64,000 bases of DNA from Aricia agestis (Eukaryota > Arthropoda > Insecta > Lepidoptera > Lycaenidae): positions 22,365,980-22,429,979 of the forward strand of contig NC_056407.1 in the NCBI RefSeq assembly GCF_905147365.1. The letters are read 5' to 3'. Shown here piece after piece: positions 34,501 to 49,500 of the stretch. The notes beneath the pieces are model-generated. The model was given only the letters and a program-made list of their open reading frames with translations. It was not told the origin of the DNA and made no database searches. Numbering within the stretch: position 1 is the first letter of the stretch; each line of letters begins with the position of its first letter. The translations under genes were made by a program, and so were the position numbers.

Positions 34501-37500
34501 AGACTTAACTCACCGGACCCACAACTCACAAGATGTTAGCAAAATATTAACCGCACTGTTCAGTATTGCACATTGGAACTAAGTAACAATTGAAATTATG
34601 TATTTATTTTCTGGTCATAGAAAAGCTTGCGCAGCGAATCATATTTAAAATAATATGAGTCAGCTGTGTGATATCTACGACTCTTTATCAGCAACCACAT
34701 GTTGTGTAAATCACATTGTTGGTCGTAATGCCCTATATATTGTGTCCATTATCTAGTCAATAGTCATAGAGAGCAGTCGTCTGTTACCTGTGAATGGCAG
34801 AGTCACACTTTGAAGTTTGGTATAAATGGCTCCAGGGCCCCCGTAAGGGCTACTGGCGCCTGTGTGCAAAAAAAAGAGTTTGGCGCCCCTTTAGGCAAAT
34901 TTTTTGGGACCTTGGTTTTGGCGCCCCTAAAGATGGCAATTTGGCGCCCCTAGAGGATGGCGCCCGTGTGTATTGCACATATGGTAGCGGGGGCCCTGAA
35001 TGGCTCGGCTTGATCATGCAAAATTATTGACATTATTAAATGTCCTCATGTATCTTCTGAGCCTACATTCCATGCATTATATTGACAGGTTGTTCCGTTA
35101 TCCCATGCTAAGCATGCGGATACGAACTATATAGAAGAAATCTACGAGAATAGACTAAAATGTTATACGTGGGAGAGCCATGCTTCGGCACGAATGGGCC
35201 GGCTCGACCGGATAAATACCACGTTCTCACAGAAAACCGGCGTGAAACAGCGCTTGCGCTGTGTTTCGCCGAGTGAGTGAGTTTACCGGAGGCCCAATCC
35301 CCTAACCCCTACCCTATTCCCTTCCCTACCCTCAACTATTCCCTTCCCTTCCCTACCCTCCCCTATTACCCTATTCCCTCTTAAATGGCCGGCAACGCAC
35401 TTGCAGCTCTTCTGATGCTGCGAGTGTCCATGGGCGACGGAAGTTGCTTTCCATCAGGTGACCCGTTTGCTCGTTTGCCCCCTTATTTCATAAAAAAAAA
35501 TGAACGTTAACAAACAAATCTACCATTTTATCCCTAAAATCTATCAGTATTTATATTCTTTTCAATTTTGACTGAACTCTCCCAAGCACCTTTATTGCCT
35601 GACATTGTCTAGTAGTTTCGCTAAGTTTTGTAGAGTATGAATCTGTTGACAATTTATAGATAATTTTGGTCATAGAAATTATTTTATTATTCTATCGAAG
35701 TCTCGTTTTTCTGGTTACAGGTAATAAATTAGATTTGCAAAGCGAGTTTTAAGTTATGCGACAACGCACAAAAGTTTTCCGAAGATTCCTGGGGCTTACG
35801 TAGATTTCTTTCTTCTCAGAAAGGGTATCTTGGATTTCCTATTTTTATTCATACGGAAAAAGCTTTTTTTACATTATTTTTATTTTTATAAACCTGATTT
35901 ATTCAAGTGTTCTGCTAATTATTATTATCACGTCATAATGAAAACCGGTTAAAGATCCAAGTATTTTTAATGATTATTTAAAAAAAATGTAAACCAACTT
36001 CCAACTCACATAAAATTGTTAAATATAATTGTTATTATTTAAATAATGGCGTTTTCAGAACTCTCCTATTTCCTATAATTCAACGTTTTCTCTACTCATT
36101 AGCAGTCATTAGTCATTACTCAATCATCACACTTTTGAAGTCTGTGCCAGCCAACTTAAATATTGATCTATATACATTATATCAATGGATTTTAGTCATT
36201 TTTGAAGAAAACCTTGAATTTCAAGGTAGAGTTCTAAAAAAGCCACTATTTAAATAATAACAATTATATTTTAATTTGTGAGTTGAAAAACCATTTTCGC
36301 GATACCTCGGAAACTATACGTCTTGCACTTGGCCGTTTATTCGTAGGCGCCCGCGCCGTATAAAGCTATGAAACAACGTTCACCAACATGAGTGAGCAAT
36401 GATGGATCGACTTCCTCACTCAGGAATAGCGCGGTACCACTAGCTAATTCAGGTCTGAGGTGATTTTTTTAGAAAAATGTATTAAAAAAGTTTAAGAGCA
36501 AAAAAGAAAATAAAAATATCTCACTTTTTGCCTATAACTTTTTTAATTTTCAATTTTGGGTAAAAATTTATATAAACATATTTGTAGGCAAAATAATTTG
36601 CAACAAATTATGATTTCACAATTTTTTTGTAAGACGTATAGTTTCCGAGGTATCGCGAAAATAGCGTTGTCACCCCTTTTTCCACGATGGCGGCCGGGGG
36701 ACAAGAGTGGCGACCCCACAAACTTAGATTAAGCTTCTATTGACCCCCCCTACATGTCCCAAAAATGAAATTGTATTCTCTAATAAATGCAATATTCGGT
36801 CCTTAAATTGTAACATTTCAATGGACTAAAAAGTATCTAGAGTTATTTTGTTGTAACACATCAGATGGTCAGCCGTCAGTCGTCACCCGTAATTTTACGT
36901 GCACATTTCTATTGAGAACATTAAATTTAAAAAAAAAATCAACATCTGATTGGTTAATGTCTTTTCCTCAGATGAGAAGACGATCCTCAAGTCAGTGTCG
37001 GGGCGGCTGCGGTCGGGGGAGCTCACCGCCATCATGGGACCGTCCGGCGCCGGCAAGTCCACCCTCCTCAACATACTCACAGGATACAAGTAAGTTAATG
37101 CTAGATTTTATGTGTTGTTGGAGAATTAGACCGGAATTGCTCTATGTTCTTCAAGACCCATTGCTAAGTTTTAGCACCTTCAAAGAGACTTGATGTTTTC
37201 ATCTTAGTATATTATCTTAAAACGATATATGAATCTGAATTTCTATAATGAAGAAAGTAAAGTAACAAGTTGGCGTGGTATTAGGACTAGGTAATAACTA
37301 ATAGGTATGCCTCCAACCATTCCTATACATATTTCATAATTTAGGTAATCAAGCGCTCGAGTTATAAAAACTGATCTGTGCTTTTAGTGCAACACATATT
37401 CTCTCATGATTGTTTTTCTTTACGCTCCTTAATTTCTGAGTAGACCTCCTCTAACTTTCGAGTAAACAAACATGACAAAGACCTTATCAATGGATCAAAC

Positions 37501-40500
37501 CCAAGAATCTCACAAAGCGAGGGACATGTCACGCGTGTTTCGAAATAATGTACTATTTGGACCTTTATTATAAGAACGCGTGCTTTGGAATGCTTTGAAA
37601 CAACCACTATGTTATGGACTTATGGTATTAATTATTTTTTCTCAATAATCATGTTCCGACTCAACAAGCAGGTCACAACTCACAAATCACAATGAAAGAC
37701 GAAGTCAATATTTGTATGAAATTCTGTGACTATCTTGTTTGGACAAAACTTGCTATTATATTCTAGTAGATGACGCCCGCAACTCCGTTGCGCCAAAATT
37801 CGTTTATCTCGCGGGAACCGTACATTTTTTCGGGACAAAAAGTATCCTATGTCTTTTCCCGGGACTCAAAAAATCTCCATGCCAAATTTCAGCAAAATCG
37901 GTTCAGCGGTTTGGGCGTAAAGAGGTAACACACAGACACACTTACGCTTTTTTTTAAATGAAATAAGGGAATAAACGAGCAAACGGGTCACCTGATGGAA
38001 AGCAACTACCGTCGCCCATGGACACTCGCAACATCAGAATAGCTGCGGGTGCGTTGCCGGCCTTTTAAGTGGGAATACGCTCTATTCTTGAAGGTTTGCA
38101 GGTCGTGTTGGTCCGGAAATATTGCTGGTGACAGTTTGTTCCAGAGTTTTACGGTGCGCGCGGCAGAAAGTTACGTGAAAAACACGGTGGAAGACTGCTT
38201 TTTTGCATTTATAATGTTAAGGATACCTTGGTATCTTTTACTACATCTGTGGTCACTGGTCCGTCATAATATATTTTCTTCCATGTACGAAGATGAGTGC
38301 AAAATGAAACAGTCCGCCCGCGTCCGTGCCCAAATGATAGATCGTAAATGGACCTTTATTAGATAACCCGCCGCTTCCTGGTGCGGATGAAAATACCAGA
38401 CTAATGAGAGTTTTTGTTAACCCTTAAATACTTGACATGATTCGTCAATAATATACAGTCTATAATCGTTTACTCTCTGTCGCTAAAAGCTGTATTTATT
38501 TAGCAATTATTATAAAAGTATTTTATTTCGAGGCAAACCGATTTTTAAGGCTTAAACACGTATACGTATTGTCTTTTTCAATTTTTAGTTCAATAAATAT
38601 CAAAATTGACAATTGTCGCTTAAGATTGGTTCATTAAAGTTAATTATTGCGTTATTAACACGAACATGCTAAACTCGAACCCGTCAGCAGCAAAGTGAGG
38701 AACTTTTAAGATGCAAAAGCCACGTTATTGCCAAAACTGCGTAAGCGCCATTCCTGATCATTATTCTCATTTTTTTAATTTTTGATTTGGGAGCCTAAAA
38801 TCTAAATACAATAGGATAACCCTCAAAAGCTAAAATAATGAAGATTTTTAAAAATGACAAAACTAATTTCAATTGTTTTGTCTCTAAGTTTTTCCGGTCT
38901 ATTGTATGGTTTATCATCTTGTCTACTTATAGTTTTTGTACGAAACAAGTTATAATAAGCGTATTTATGCTTGGCCTTTGACTTTGAACATTTTCCCCCT
39001 TACTAATAAACGCTGTATAGCTTTGAATAGTTATACAGTGTTTTGTCTTCTTCAATCCAATTAAAAATGTCACTTGTGTGACAGGAGCAAAACACTGTAT
39101 AACTATTCAAAGCTTATACAAGGTTTATTAGTAAGGGGGTTTAACTATAATTGCTAAGATTGTCGAGATATTCATAATACTTCTAAATCTTTTGATGTCA
39201 CGTCCTTTATTTGGCCAAGAAGAGCGTTGAAATTTCTTTATTGGGCCAAACCCAGGGATAACCAATTCTGTGATACTTTAGTTCTTAGAATTTCCTTATA
39301 AGCACATAATAAAATATATGAGTATTGAAACTGCTTGAAAAAATTACGACTAAATTGGTAGCCTCTTTGGTTTTTGGGCGTTTCACTTTGCACGTCATAT
39401 TAACACACTTTCTCCCAAGATACAAGAAAATGTTAGCGGTTAGTGGTTAATGGTTGTATACAGTCTCATTGTATTGTTTATTAAAGGCTACTAAGAATAT
39501 ACTTACGTATAACATTTTAAATAGTTGTTTTTAGAATTAACGTGACAGGTTTGTTTGGTTGCATATAAATTAATGTAAACACTCTTTAGTGGTATATGTT
39601 TAAAATATGTATGACGGCGCGGCGCTGCGGAAATAGTTTTACTTCAAACATGATTTTTTGGTAGATTAATATTGTAATTGGTAATTTCCAAACGAAATAG
39701 AGTTGTCGCTCTGACGTGACGCTGAACACCAAGGCGGTCGATAAAGCATAGGTAATTAGATAGAAGCCGGATCACATTATCTAACTATAATTGGGTCATA
39801 TGATAAAATGCACATATAGGTGACAAGTTACAACACAATATATATACTTAAACAACATCATTATGAGAACATAAATTATGAAACAACCGCCATCTTTTCA
39901 AATCCCTTTAAAATTTAGTAACTACCTTTAGATGACGCTCGCATGAGTCGCAAGTCGCATTACGTTTATCGCGCGAGATGTGTTTGGCGATGTCTTTTCC
40001 CGGGACTCAAATCAAATCAAGTATCTCAGTAGCAAATTTCAACAAAATCGTTTGGGCGTGAAGAGGCTACAGACTGACAGATACACTTTTGCATTTATAA
40101 TAGTAGTATGGAATATGGATATGGATGTATCGATGGAAACAAAACATTAGGTACAATGCAAAATGAGCCATTACTCATTTGGCAAGTCTTGTCTTTCGAA
40201 GCAGTTCAGAATTATTTTGGCCATTATATTACAAGGCAATTTAAGTTCATAATATGTACTTACTTGACTGGAATTTTCCTACTTCCGACTGTTTAATTGT
40301 AAGCATAAATTTCTCTGATATTTCCTCATTTACCCGACAAAAGGGCTAAGATATTTAATAACTAAAGTTCAGGGAGAAGTTACAACCTTCATTTGCATAT
40401 TTGTAATAAAATGTTAAGTATTTTTGGATAATTTTAAGTCTTTCTTGTCTCTCAGTCTCAACAACATATTTTCATGTTGTAAAAAAATCTTGCTTCTACT

Positions 40501-43500
40501 ATCTCGATAGTAGATTTTAGATATTTCCTCATTCACCCGACAAAAGGGCTAAGATATTTTAACAACTAAAGTTCAGGGAGAAGTTACAACCTTCATCTAT
40601 ATATAGTTATAAAACTCAAAGGTGACTGACTGACATGGTGATCTATCAACGCACAGCCCAAACCACTGGACCGATCGGGCTGAAATTTGGCAAGCAGGTA
40701 GATATTATGACGTAGGCATCAGCTAAGAAAGGATTTTGATCAATTCCACCTCCAAGGGGTTAAAATAGGGGATGAAAGTTTGTATGTAATAATACTTCTT
40801 AACGCGAGCGAAGCCGCGGGCAAAAGCTCGTTTGTAATAAAATGTTAAGTATTTTTGGATAATTTTAAGTCTTTCTTGTCTCTCAACAATATATCATGTT
40901 GTAAAAAATCTTGTTTTATTATCGACATCAGACATGAGTCAGCCTGGCTGATAATAATGGAATCACGTTAAAATTCCTCAGATAAAATAAAAGAGAGCGG
41001 TCGGTTTCTACAAGCATAAATATAAATATCTCTTAAAATCGAGGGGCATACTCATTCTTAATAAACGTAGGTATGTACAAAATATAGAAGTATACTCCTT
41101 TTAGGTATACTTGTTATTACATATGTGACGGAAACGGCCAGCGATTTGGAAATTTTACGTTAACGCAGACATTTCCTAGCCAGAGTCAACAACCTGCCAA
41201 TGAAAAACATCGTAGTTGTACACAAATACCTTGGATTCGACAAAGCTGAAGGACTCCAAAATGGCCAAAATCTTTTTCGCTCTATTTTGGTGTTTTTTAA
41301 AAAAGTTTTATTTTAAATAAAGGTTACTCTACTTCGGCCTCCGTTCGACTCTCGTTTGTACGATAAGGACTTATCCTTGTTGTCATATTTATAGAACAGA
41401 AAACAAAATATTAAATAAAACATTATAACAGCCTTGCTCATAAGGAAAAATATATGCAAAAGGATACAATGAGAATTCAGTTAAAAAGTACTACGGCAGC
41501 AAAATGAAAACTAGGAAGACCACGTTAACTATATAATGTCGTATTTTTTGCCTAGATTATAGTGAAAGAAAAATTTTCAATGGGTTCGGGTGATGAAGTC
41601 GGCTAAAAAGGAATTCATGAGGGTTTTCAATATTTCATTTGCCACTAAATGAAGTTGTGTAGCCGTTCGGTCTTTCGTGTCAAATAAACATAATATTATG
41701 ACACCTATATCGTGCCATACGACAGCGGGTTGACACGATAGACCCTAAAGGAGTGAGCACACTGAGACGGGCCGTGCCGGGGCTCAGCGTGCCGGGGCTC
41801 ATCGCAAAAATCCGCCTCCATTCAATTTGTATGGAAGCAGAAATCCGATGCGCTGCGCACCGACATCGACACAGTGTGCGATACGCGCATCCGCTTCCGT
41901 ACAAATTGTATGGAGGCGGATTTTTGCGATGAGCCCCGGCATGGCACGGCCCGTCTCAGTGTGCTCACTCCTTAAGGCTACATAGCGGCACCCTCACCCT
42001 CATCAAAAACCCTCATTCTTTTCTCACGGCTTATGTAGGTATTAGTGATCCTGGTTAAGTAGTACCTACATACTACATTATCTGATATCGATAAAAAATA
42101 AACGTACATATTAGACTAAAGTAATTGAATCAATATGACTCCATAGTCCATACCATCAACAAAATATACTATGAACGTTCCACTAATGGTTTTAGGAAAT
42201 TGAGGGCACGGCGTTTAGTTCGGTTCATTTTAATTAAAGTACTCTACATCTATTGTGTTGTAATTTGAATTGAAACAATTATTCCATTTAAATCACTTGA
42301 TAGCTTTACAAAAAATTCAAGATAGTAGAACATACATGTATGGAATTTATGACATAAATATTATTGCTTAGCGACAACATTGTCCCTTAGCGGTACGGGC
42401 ATGCAGTATGCTTCGGACTTAACCCAGTATAACTATAACTGGCCAGTGCTCATGAGTGATGACGTCTAGAATCTACGCCATACCTTTGATTTGTATCATA
42501 ATTCATAATATTATACACAAAAGTATATTCACGTATTCACGTATATGATGCTGTTGGAACTTGGAGTGTCATTATAATTTATAATACGTCACACTTGTCT
42601 CAACAGTGGCACCCCAGTACACTGTACAATGACGTCTTCAGCACTGATTGACTGCAACGTACTGGTTTTTATTTCGGAACCTCTCATTTATGGCAAATCC
42701 TATATATATAACATTCTGTTTTCAAACATCGTCGTAATGAGCAATAGCAACCCAGCTCAATTAGGTATGTTCGGTCGTTTTGCGAGTATTTTTTGTAGTT
42801 TTATGTAAATGGTCGAATACGTACCGAACAGGCATATCTGGTTTGCTCAGGCTTCCGTTGTAAAGGTCGCGACGTCAGACAACTGTTTCCTTGTGTTGAA
42901 ACTACAAGCCTCTACGGTCTACCCCGCGTTGTTGCAAAACACTCTCCATGATAAAATATGATAATGAATTAATGACCCTAGACTTATAGAAAGATAATGG
43001 ACATTTTTTAAATTTTCTTCTTGGATAGTTAATAAGGATTAAGGACCTTTAGAAAAAAATAATATAATGTGGTAGAAATATGTAGAAACAATGGAGGACC
43101 CTTAAAAACAAGGGTACATCGGCGTCATCTTGATTTTCACTAGGGTACCGTACTTACTGTAGCAAATACATAGTTACAATAGGAAGTAGATATATTGCTA
43201 CGACCAAGCTACTAATCGTAGGGTGTAATGAAATGAAAATATTTATTTCTAAATAGGTTAACAAAGTTAACACTTCTAAAAGTGTTAACTTTGTTACTTG
43301 TACTGTCTACATGAGGCCTACCACCGGTTCGGGAACTAGCCCGGCGAGAAGAACGGGCGCGGCGTAAGAAACTCGCTGTTTACTGTACATTTGTAATGCT
43401 AAGCTTCACAGATCTTGGGCATACAACTACTCACTGAATGATCCGTTGAATGGTCCAGATCAACCGAATAAATTAATAATTAATTTTTCACTTATTCAAA

Positions 43501-46500
43501 ATATTCCATGCGAACACTCTACATTAGTTTATAGCGGTAGCGGCTGGTAGTGGGCAGTAGATTCCCTAGGGTGGTAATCGCTTTCAATCAGGCGATCAAT
43601 TTGCTCGTTTGCCTCTGTGCAGTTTCACATGCTACGTCATAGATTGAGCAACTGCTCTACCGACAGTGAAGTAATAATGACCATCGACCGGCCACCGCTT
43701 ACTAATTCCTTTGTAATACACGTGCCTCATTATCATAATATACTCGGATACCACAAGAAATACATATAAATAAAATCATATAAGTACTTAGATAAATCAC
43801 GTTACTCATAGGTTTTTTTTTTTATGAAAGAAGGGGGCAAACGAGCAAACGGGTCACCTGATGGAAAGCAACTTCCGTCGCCCATGGACACTCGCAGCAT
43901 CAGAAGAGCTGCAGGTGCGTTGCCGGCCTTTTAAGAGGGAATAGGGTAATAGGGGAGGGTAGGGATGGGAAGGGAAGGGAATAGGGGAGGATAGGGAAGG
44001 GAATTGGGCCTCCGGTAAACTCACTCACTCGACGAAACACAGCGCAAGCGTTGTTTTACGCCGGTTTTCTGTGAGAACGTGGTATTTCTCCGGTCGAGCT
44101 GGCCCATTCGTGCCGAAACATGGCTCTCCCGCGTATATTGTACAAGGTAGAGAAAAAGTCGTGTTCTCTAATTTTCGTACGCTTTTGGCTCTCCCATTTA
44201 TCAGCACGCTATGGAGACTATAGAAGATTATAGATTTCTTTTTATAGTAGAAAAAAAAATCTGTCATTTTGTCTCTCAAATCAGACAGTGTTTGTAGCCA
44301 TGCTAAGCCCACCAAAGAGTATATTTTGTGATGAAACTTTGGTATTCATCCGCGAAAGTAATTTGCCAGATATGGTCGAATTGATTGGTTTACAAAAAAC
44401 TGTTTTTGGTAAATTCAAAATTGCTATATAATATCCGCGTTCATATCAATTATTAGTACGAAAGTATTTTGATATCATTCATGGTCGGGTGGCGGTTTTT
44501 GACATGGAATCGCGGCCATTATATTCAAATTAAACCTTTAATGGTACACAATGACATTGCCTTTTGCGCGTAATAAGCCACAATAATGAGACACTGAGCT
44601 GTTTCGGATAGGGCAAGGATGTAATTAAATGATTGACAGTTTTATTGTTATTAAAATGGCGTTAATTGTCAAAGTGACATTTACGATGTGTCACTGAATG
44701 CGCGGGAAAATACTGTTTTTTGTTGTTTCTTGTAATTCTGTACTTTGGTACTGTTTTTAAGTTTTAATAATCTTATTTGGTACTTGGCAGTTTCTTTGAA
44801 TTTTTTATTTATACTTACTTGTAAATATCATACGTTTTATACTTTATAGCTTATTGGAAGCATTGAAATAACTATAAAAATGTGACCTCACTTTACTATA
44901 AATAGCAGTTTAGAAAATGAATTAGAAACACATAAACTTGATCAAGACGGAACATTTACTGAATAATTAACTATATATATTATATTATTATCTGTAATTA
45001 TTAAAAACAATTCACTATAAGAACATACATGTAATAATAGTACATAATACATTGTTAATAACAGTAGGTAATATTAAAGTAAAATAATAGTTGTACTACT
45101 TAATTAGTTTTAATATTATTATTGTTGTTTTACACGAAACCTTGCGTTACGCAAAGTTTTGATTTTTAACCCCTCTCTCCGGTCACGCTTTTATTTAAAC
45201 TAGAGATCGCCCAATGGTCGAAATTCGACCTTAGTTTCAACGACATTAGGACTACTACCTATATTTTGTAAAAAAATATTGACTTGATCTCAAACTGGCT
45301 GTGTAAGCATTGTCTAATAGTATCTAAGATTCAATAAAAAACTATAATCCATTTTCAATTTGTCACCTTGTTGTCAACAGACTTCATCCATAAATAAAAG
45401 AGTATAATTCGTATGTATAGGCTTGTCACTCAAAAATCTGTCATTTTTCCTAGTGTGTGTGTTGTAGTGTGCGTAACGTTTTATTTGTTAAAAAAATGTA
45501 TGATAAAAGCATAATTTCAAAATAATATTAGCTCGATGCACTCCTTCACAATATAAACTATAACTGTGCAAAATTTCATTCACCTACGTTTCCCCATTTT
45601 TCGTCAAAAGGGATATAAGTACAAAGTTTTTGGCTCACGTATTAATATATAGATATCTTTAACATAATGTATTGTTAGATTTGGTATGATCCGCCTGCCC
45701 CTTAAGCTGTTAGGGACCTATCAGACAGAGAGCGGTCACGCGTTCTACGTCCGAGTGGTCAGTTACACACGAGCAATTCTGACGCGGTCAGAAGTATGAA
45801 CGCCCCCTGTGTATATTATCTATGCTATGTAACACAATACAATACAAATAACGCAAAACCGACCGCTTGAACGCGTGACCGCTCTCTGTCTGATAGGTTA
45901 GGTTAGGTTGGGTAATATTATGTGGATGAACCCAAAAGTGTACTAAAAAAGTAACACTATTTTTTGTTGCCAGGACATCGGGTATGGAAGGCAGCATAAC
46001 CGTCAACGGCATGGAGCGCAACCTGTCCAGCTTCCGCAAGCTGTCGTGCTACATCATGCAGGACAACCAGCTGCACGGCAACCTCACTGTCGAGGAGGCG
46101 ATGGTTGTCGCAACCTCGCTCAAGCTGTCCACGGCAACCACGACCGCTGATAAGGAGGAAGTGGTGAGTTTTAATGTCTTTGTCGCAGTCCACTGGTTAA
46201 AATAGCCGGTCAATCAAACAGCTAGCCCTTTGACTGAACAACGCCATTCAATCACACGGCCATACGTCGTTTAGCCGACTTGTTGATTGCAACGTTCAAC
46301 ACTGCAGCTAGACGACGCTTAACTAACTGGTTAAATGGCAAATTAACTAAGGCGACCATTAGTTTAGGGTTATTATTACACAAGTGCAATGATAACAAGC
46401 AGAATATATTGTATCATAAATCATTTTGAACACAATTGCAATAAATACCTTGATGATGTTTTTCATAATCCCGTAATTTCTCCACGAATATTTGTTTAAC

Positions 46501-49500
46501 CATTGATTCACCCGTATAATAAGTTCTATCACTTTAATAACACTTTTAACCTATATTTACGAAAAATATCATAATACAATCACAAAACACCGGCTAGTTG
46601 ACGCTATATTGTAAACAAAACGCACCTAGCGCCGCCGTGGTGATGAGTGATGACTGATGAGCGCTGAACTAATTCAATCAAACGGCTGCTTTTGGATCAG
46701 ATGTAGTGTTGAACGTTTTGAGCGACTGAAATATTCAATTAAAAAGCTAGACGTGTGATTGAATGCGTTGTTTAGTTAAAGGGCTAGCTGTTTGATTGAA
46801 CGGCTATTTTAACAAGTTGGCTGCGACATCTACATGCCACTAGAAGTAGACTGTAGAACATGCTATTGGCTGGGGGTAGGGTAATGAGTAATGACTAATG
46901 AGTAATGACTAAAGAGAGATTGAAAGCAAATTGCTGCTTTGTTAGGACGTTGTTAACAGAGATCAGAGACAAAAAGTCAGACAGCAAATCGATCGAAAAA
47001 CTGTATTATATATTTTTTTTGAATTTATAGCCTGGACTTTCATTACTTTTTCTCTCTAAAGTCTAAAAGGCCGCTTTTAGACTTTAGAGAGAAAAAGTAA
47101 TGAATGCCAACACTCAAACTGAAACAACATAAACAAGCGAGTTTCCTTTCCTTTCGATAACAAACGTAGTTTCCGATTACATAACGACTGCAATATTACT
47201 CGGTATTACTTTGTTATTAGTGAATAGTGATAATATGCAATTTACTTACGGTCTAGTTATTTTAGTACTAGCTGTTGCCCGCGACTTCGTCCGCGTGGAC
47301 TTCAGTTTATAGCGCGCGATGTCAACAAAATTGGTGTCAAAAGCTTTAATAAAAAAAACCCTGGTACCCCTTAAATCAAAACAGCTGTGCAGTGTCAGTA
47401 GGGTTGCTGAGGATTCCTCTTCCGCTTCCTCATAATGAGGAAGTTCCGCAATATTTTGGGTTCCTCAACCGTTACCGCATCCTCATAAATAAAAATAAAA
47501 AAATCCTCTTCCGCTATCGCTTCCTCAAAATTTAAGAGGAATTTATGAGAAATTTCACTGCGCATGCGCGTCGCGTATCCATCTTTATTGTGTGCGTGTG
47601 TTGTGTATGTTACTGAACACCTCCTTAATTGCTGGACCGATTTTGATGATTCTTTATTGTGTGTGTTTTGAGAATGGTTTAGATTCATAGTTTGGTCCAC
47701 TGGAAAATGCCCTTTTAATTATTTTTTGTGTAATGTATGTACCTAGTTATGGATAGACAGGACAAAGACTTTTGGGTTGGGTCCGCTAGTATTTATAATT
47801 TCCTATCATCCTCTTCCTCATCCGCTTCCTCTTCCTCATCCGCATCCTCTTCCTCATCCGCATCCTCTTCCTCATCCGCGTAAATTTACGCGTGAAAATT
47901 CCTCTTCCTCCTCTTCCTCATAATCACTTCCTCAACAACCCTATTAGTGTGCATATAATATTTCAATTTTTTAAATTAATCTTCATATTTTATGCCAAAT
48001 TTTTAAGCTTATTTAGCCCCCCAATTACACAACTTTACCCATAAACTATTTATCATTGATAGGTTTAAGGTTACGTCACTGCACTGCGTTAAGTAACGTA
48101 AAAAATAAATAACAATCGAAAAAAATTGGCTGTACGATAATACCACCTCTTATAGAACGACTTCTGGGCAAGCGATGTAGGAGACGCACGGCGCCATCTA
48201 TTTTGAATTTGTGGAACTAACTTAATTTGAACAAATTTACGCATTTTCACCCCTTTACAACGCTTTTTTCCAGTAAAAAAGTACCTATGTCCTTTCTCAA
48301 GCTTTAGAATATCTGGATACAAAATTTCATTACAATCGGTTCGGTAGTTTTGGCGTGAAAGCGAGACAGACAGACAGAGATACTTTCGCATTTATAATAT
48401 TAGTATAGATTTTTTCTACTACTTTACAACTACGTCCTTACTGGCGGATGACTTTTTATTTTATTTGATACTTTTCACAATAGTTATTTTGGAACGAAGT
48501 TCCTTATTGCGCGTTGCGAAAGGAGGCTAGACGGAAAAAGTTGTAAGGACATTACACAAAAGTGTCGGTATATTATAACTAGAGCAAACATGCTATAGTT
48601 GCCTCTTTTTTTTATAACTTCGTTCCATCCGGGTCCCTTGACACCTCTCAAGTTTTTATTTTTAAATCTTTCATGGCAGCGACTTTTCTACCTTAAAAAT
48701 CCAGTGCACAACACAAAAGTGCCTATGCGCTGGAGCGCTTTTGTATAAGACAGCAGCTGGACTATTTATAGCAGAAAAGTTTCTGCCATAGACAAAATTG
48801 ATTATATTGTTCTCGAAATAGAATAAAACCGCTCTCGGGTTGGTCCTTAACAATGTATTTCTTTCTCAGATCGAAGAAATCCTGGAAACACTCGGTCTGA
48901 CAGAGCACCGCACGACAATGACGTCAAATCTCTCCGGTGGCCAGAAGAAGCGGCTATCCATAGCCTTGGAGCTGGTCAACAATCCGCCTATCATGTTCTT
49001 CGACGAGCCCACCTCTGGTCTCGACAGTTCCTCCTGCTTCTCCTGCATCAAGCTGCTGCAGTCCCTGGCGAGAGGCGGCAGAACCATCATCTGCACGATC
49101 CACCAGCCCTCCGCGAGGTTGTTCGAGATGTTTGACCACTTGTACACATTGGCTGACGGACAATGCGTGTATCAAGGCAGTACTGGACGATTAGGTAAGT
49201 GTCGGCTTTAGAATCTAGTTATGACTGTGGGTTTTACCCAGATTTTTCCATGTTCGATTCAGTCCTATAAAACGGCAAAATAGACTTTTGATATACGTCG
49301 AACAAACGTTGAACGAGTGCAACAACTGTTGGAGCTTTAACACAATAAAAAAATTGATACCATTTGACATTTCATTAGAATCCATTTTGCTGTTTGTTAG
49401 GAAACGGGCTGGACCAAGGAACGGTACAACATTTATGCACCTTAAATTAATGTTATACCTATTAAACGTTATACTTTTTCCTTGTCACGTTGCTAATCGC

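Noticed and set aside
45894..45915. GGTTAGGTTAGGTT resembling the insect telomere repeat TTAGG
   Set aside because: Only about three units beside a MITE end. This is too short for an interstitial telomere and probably chance.
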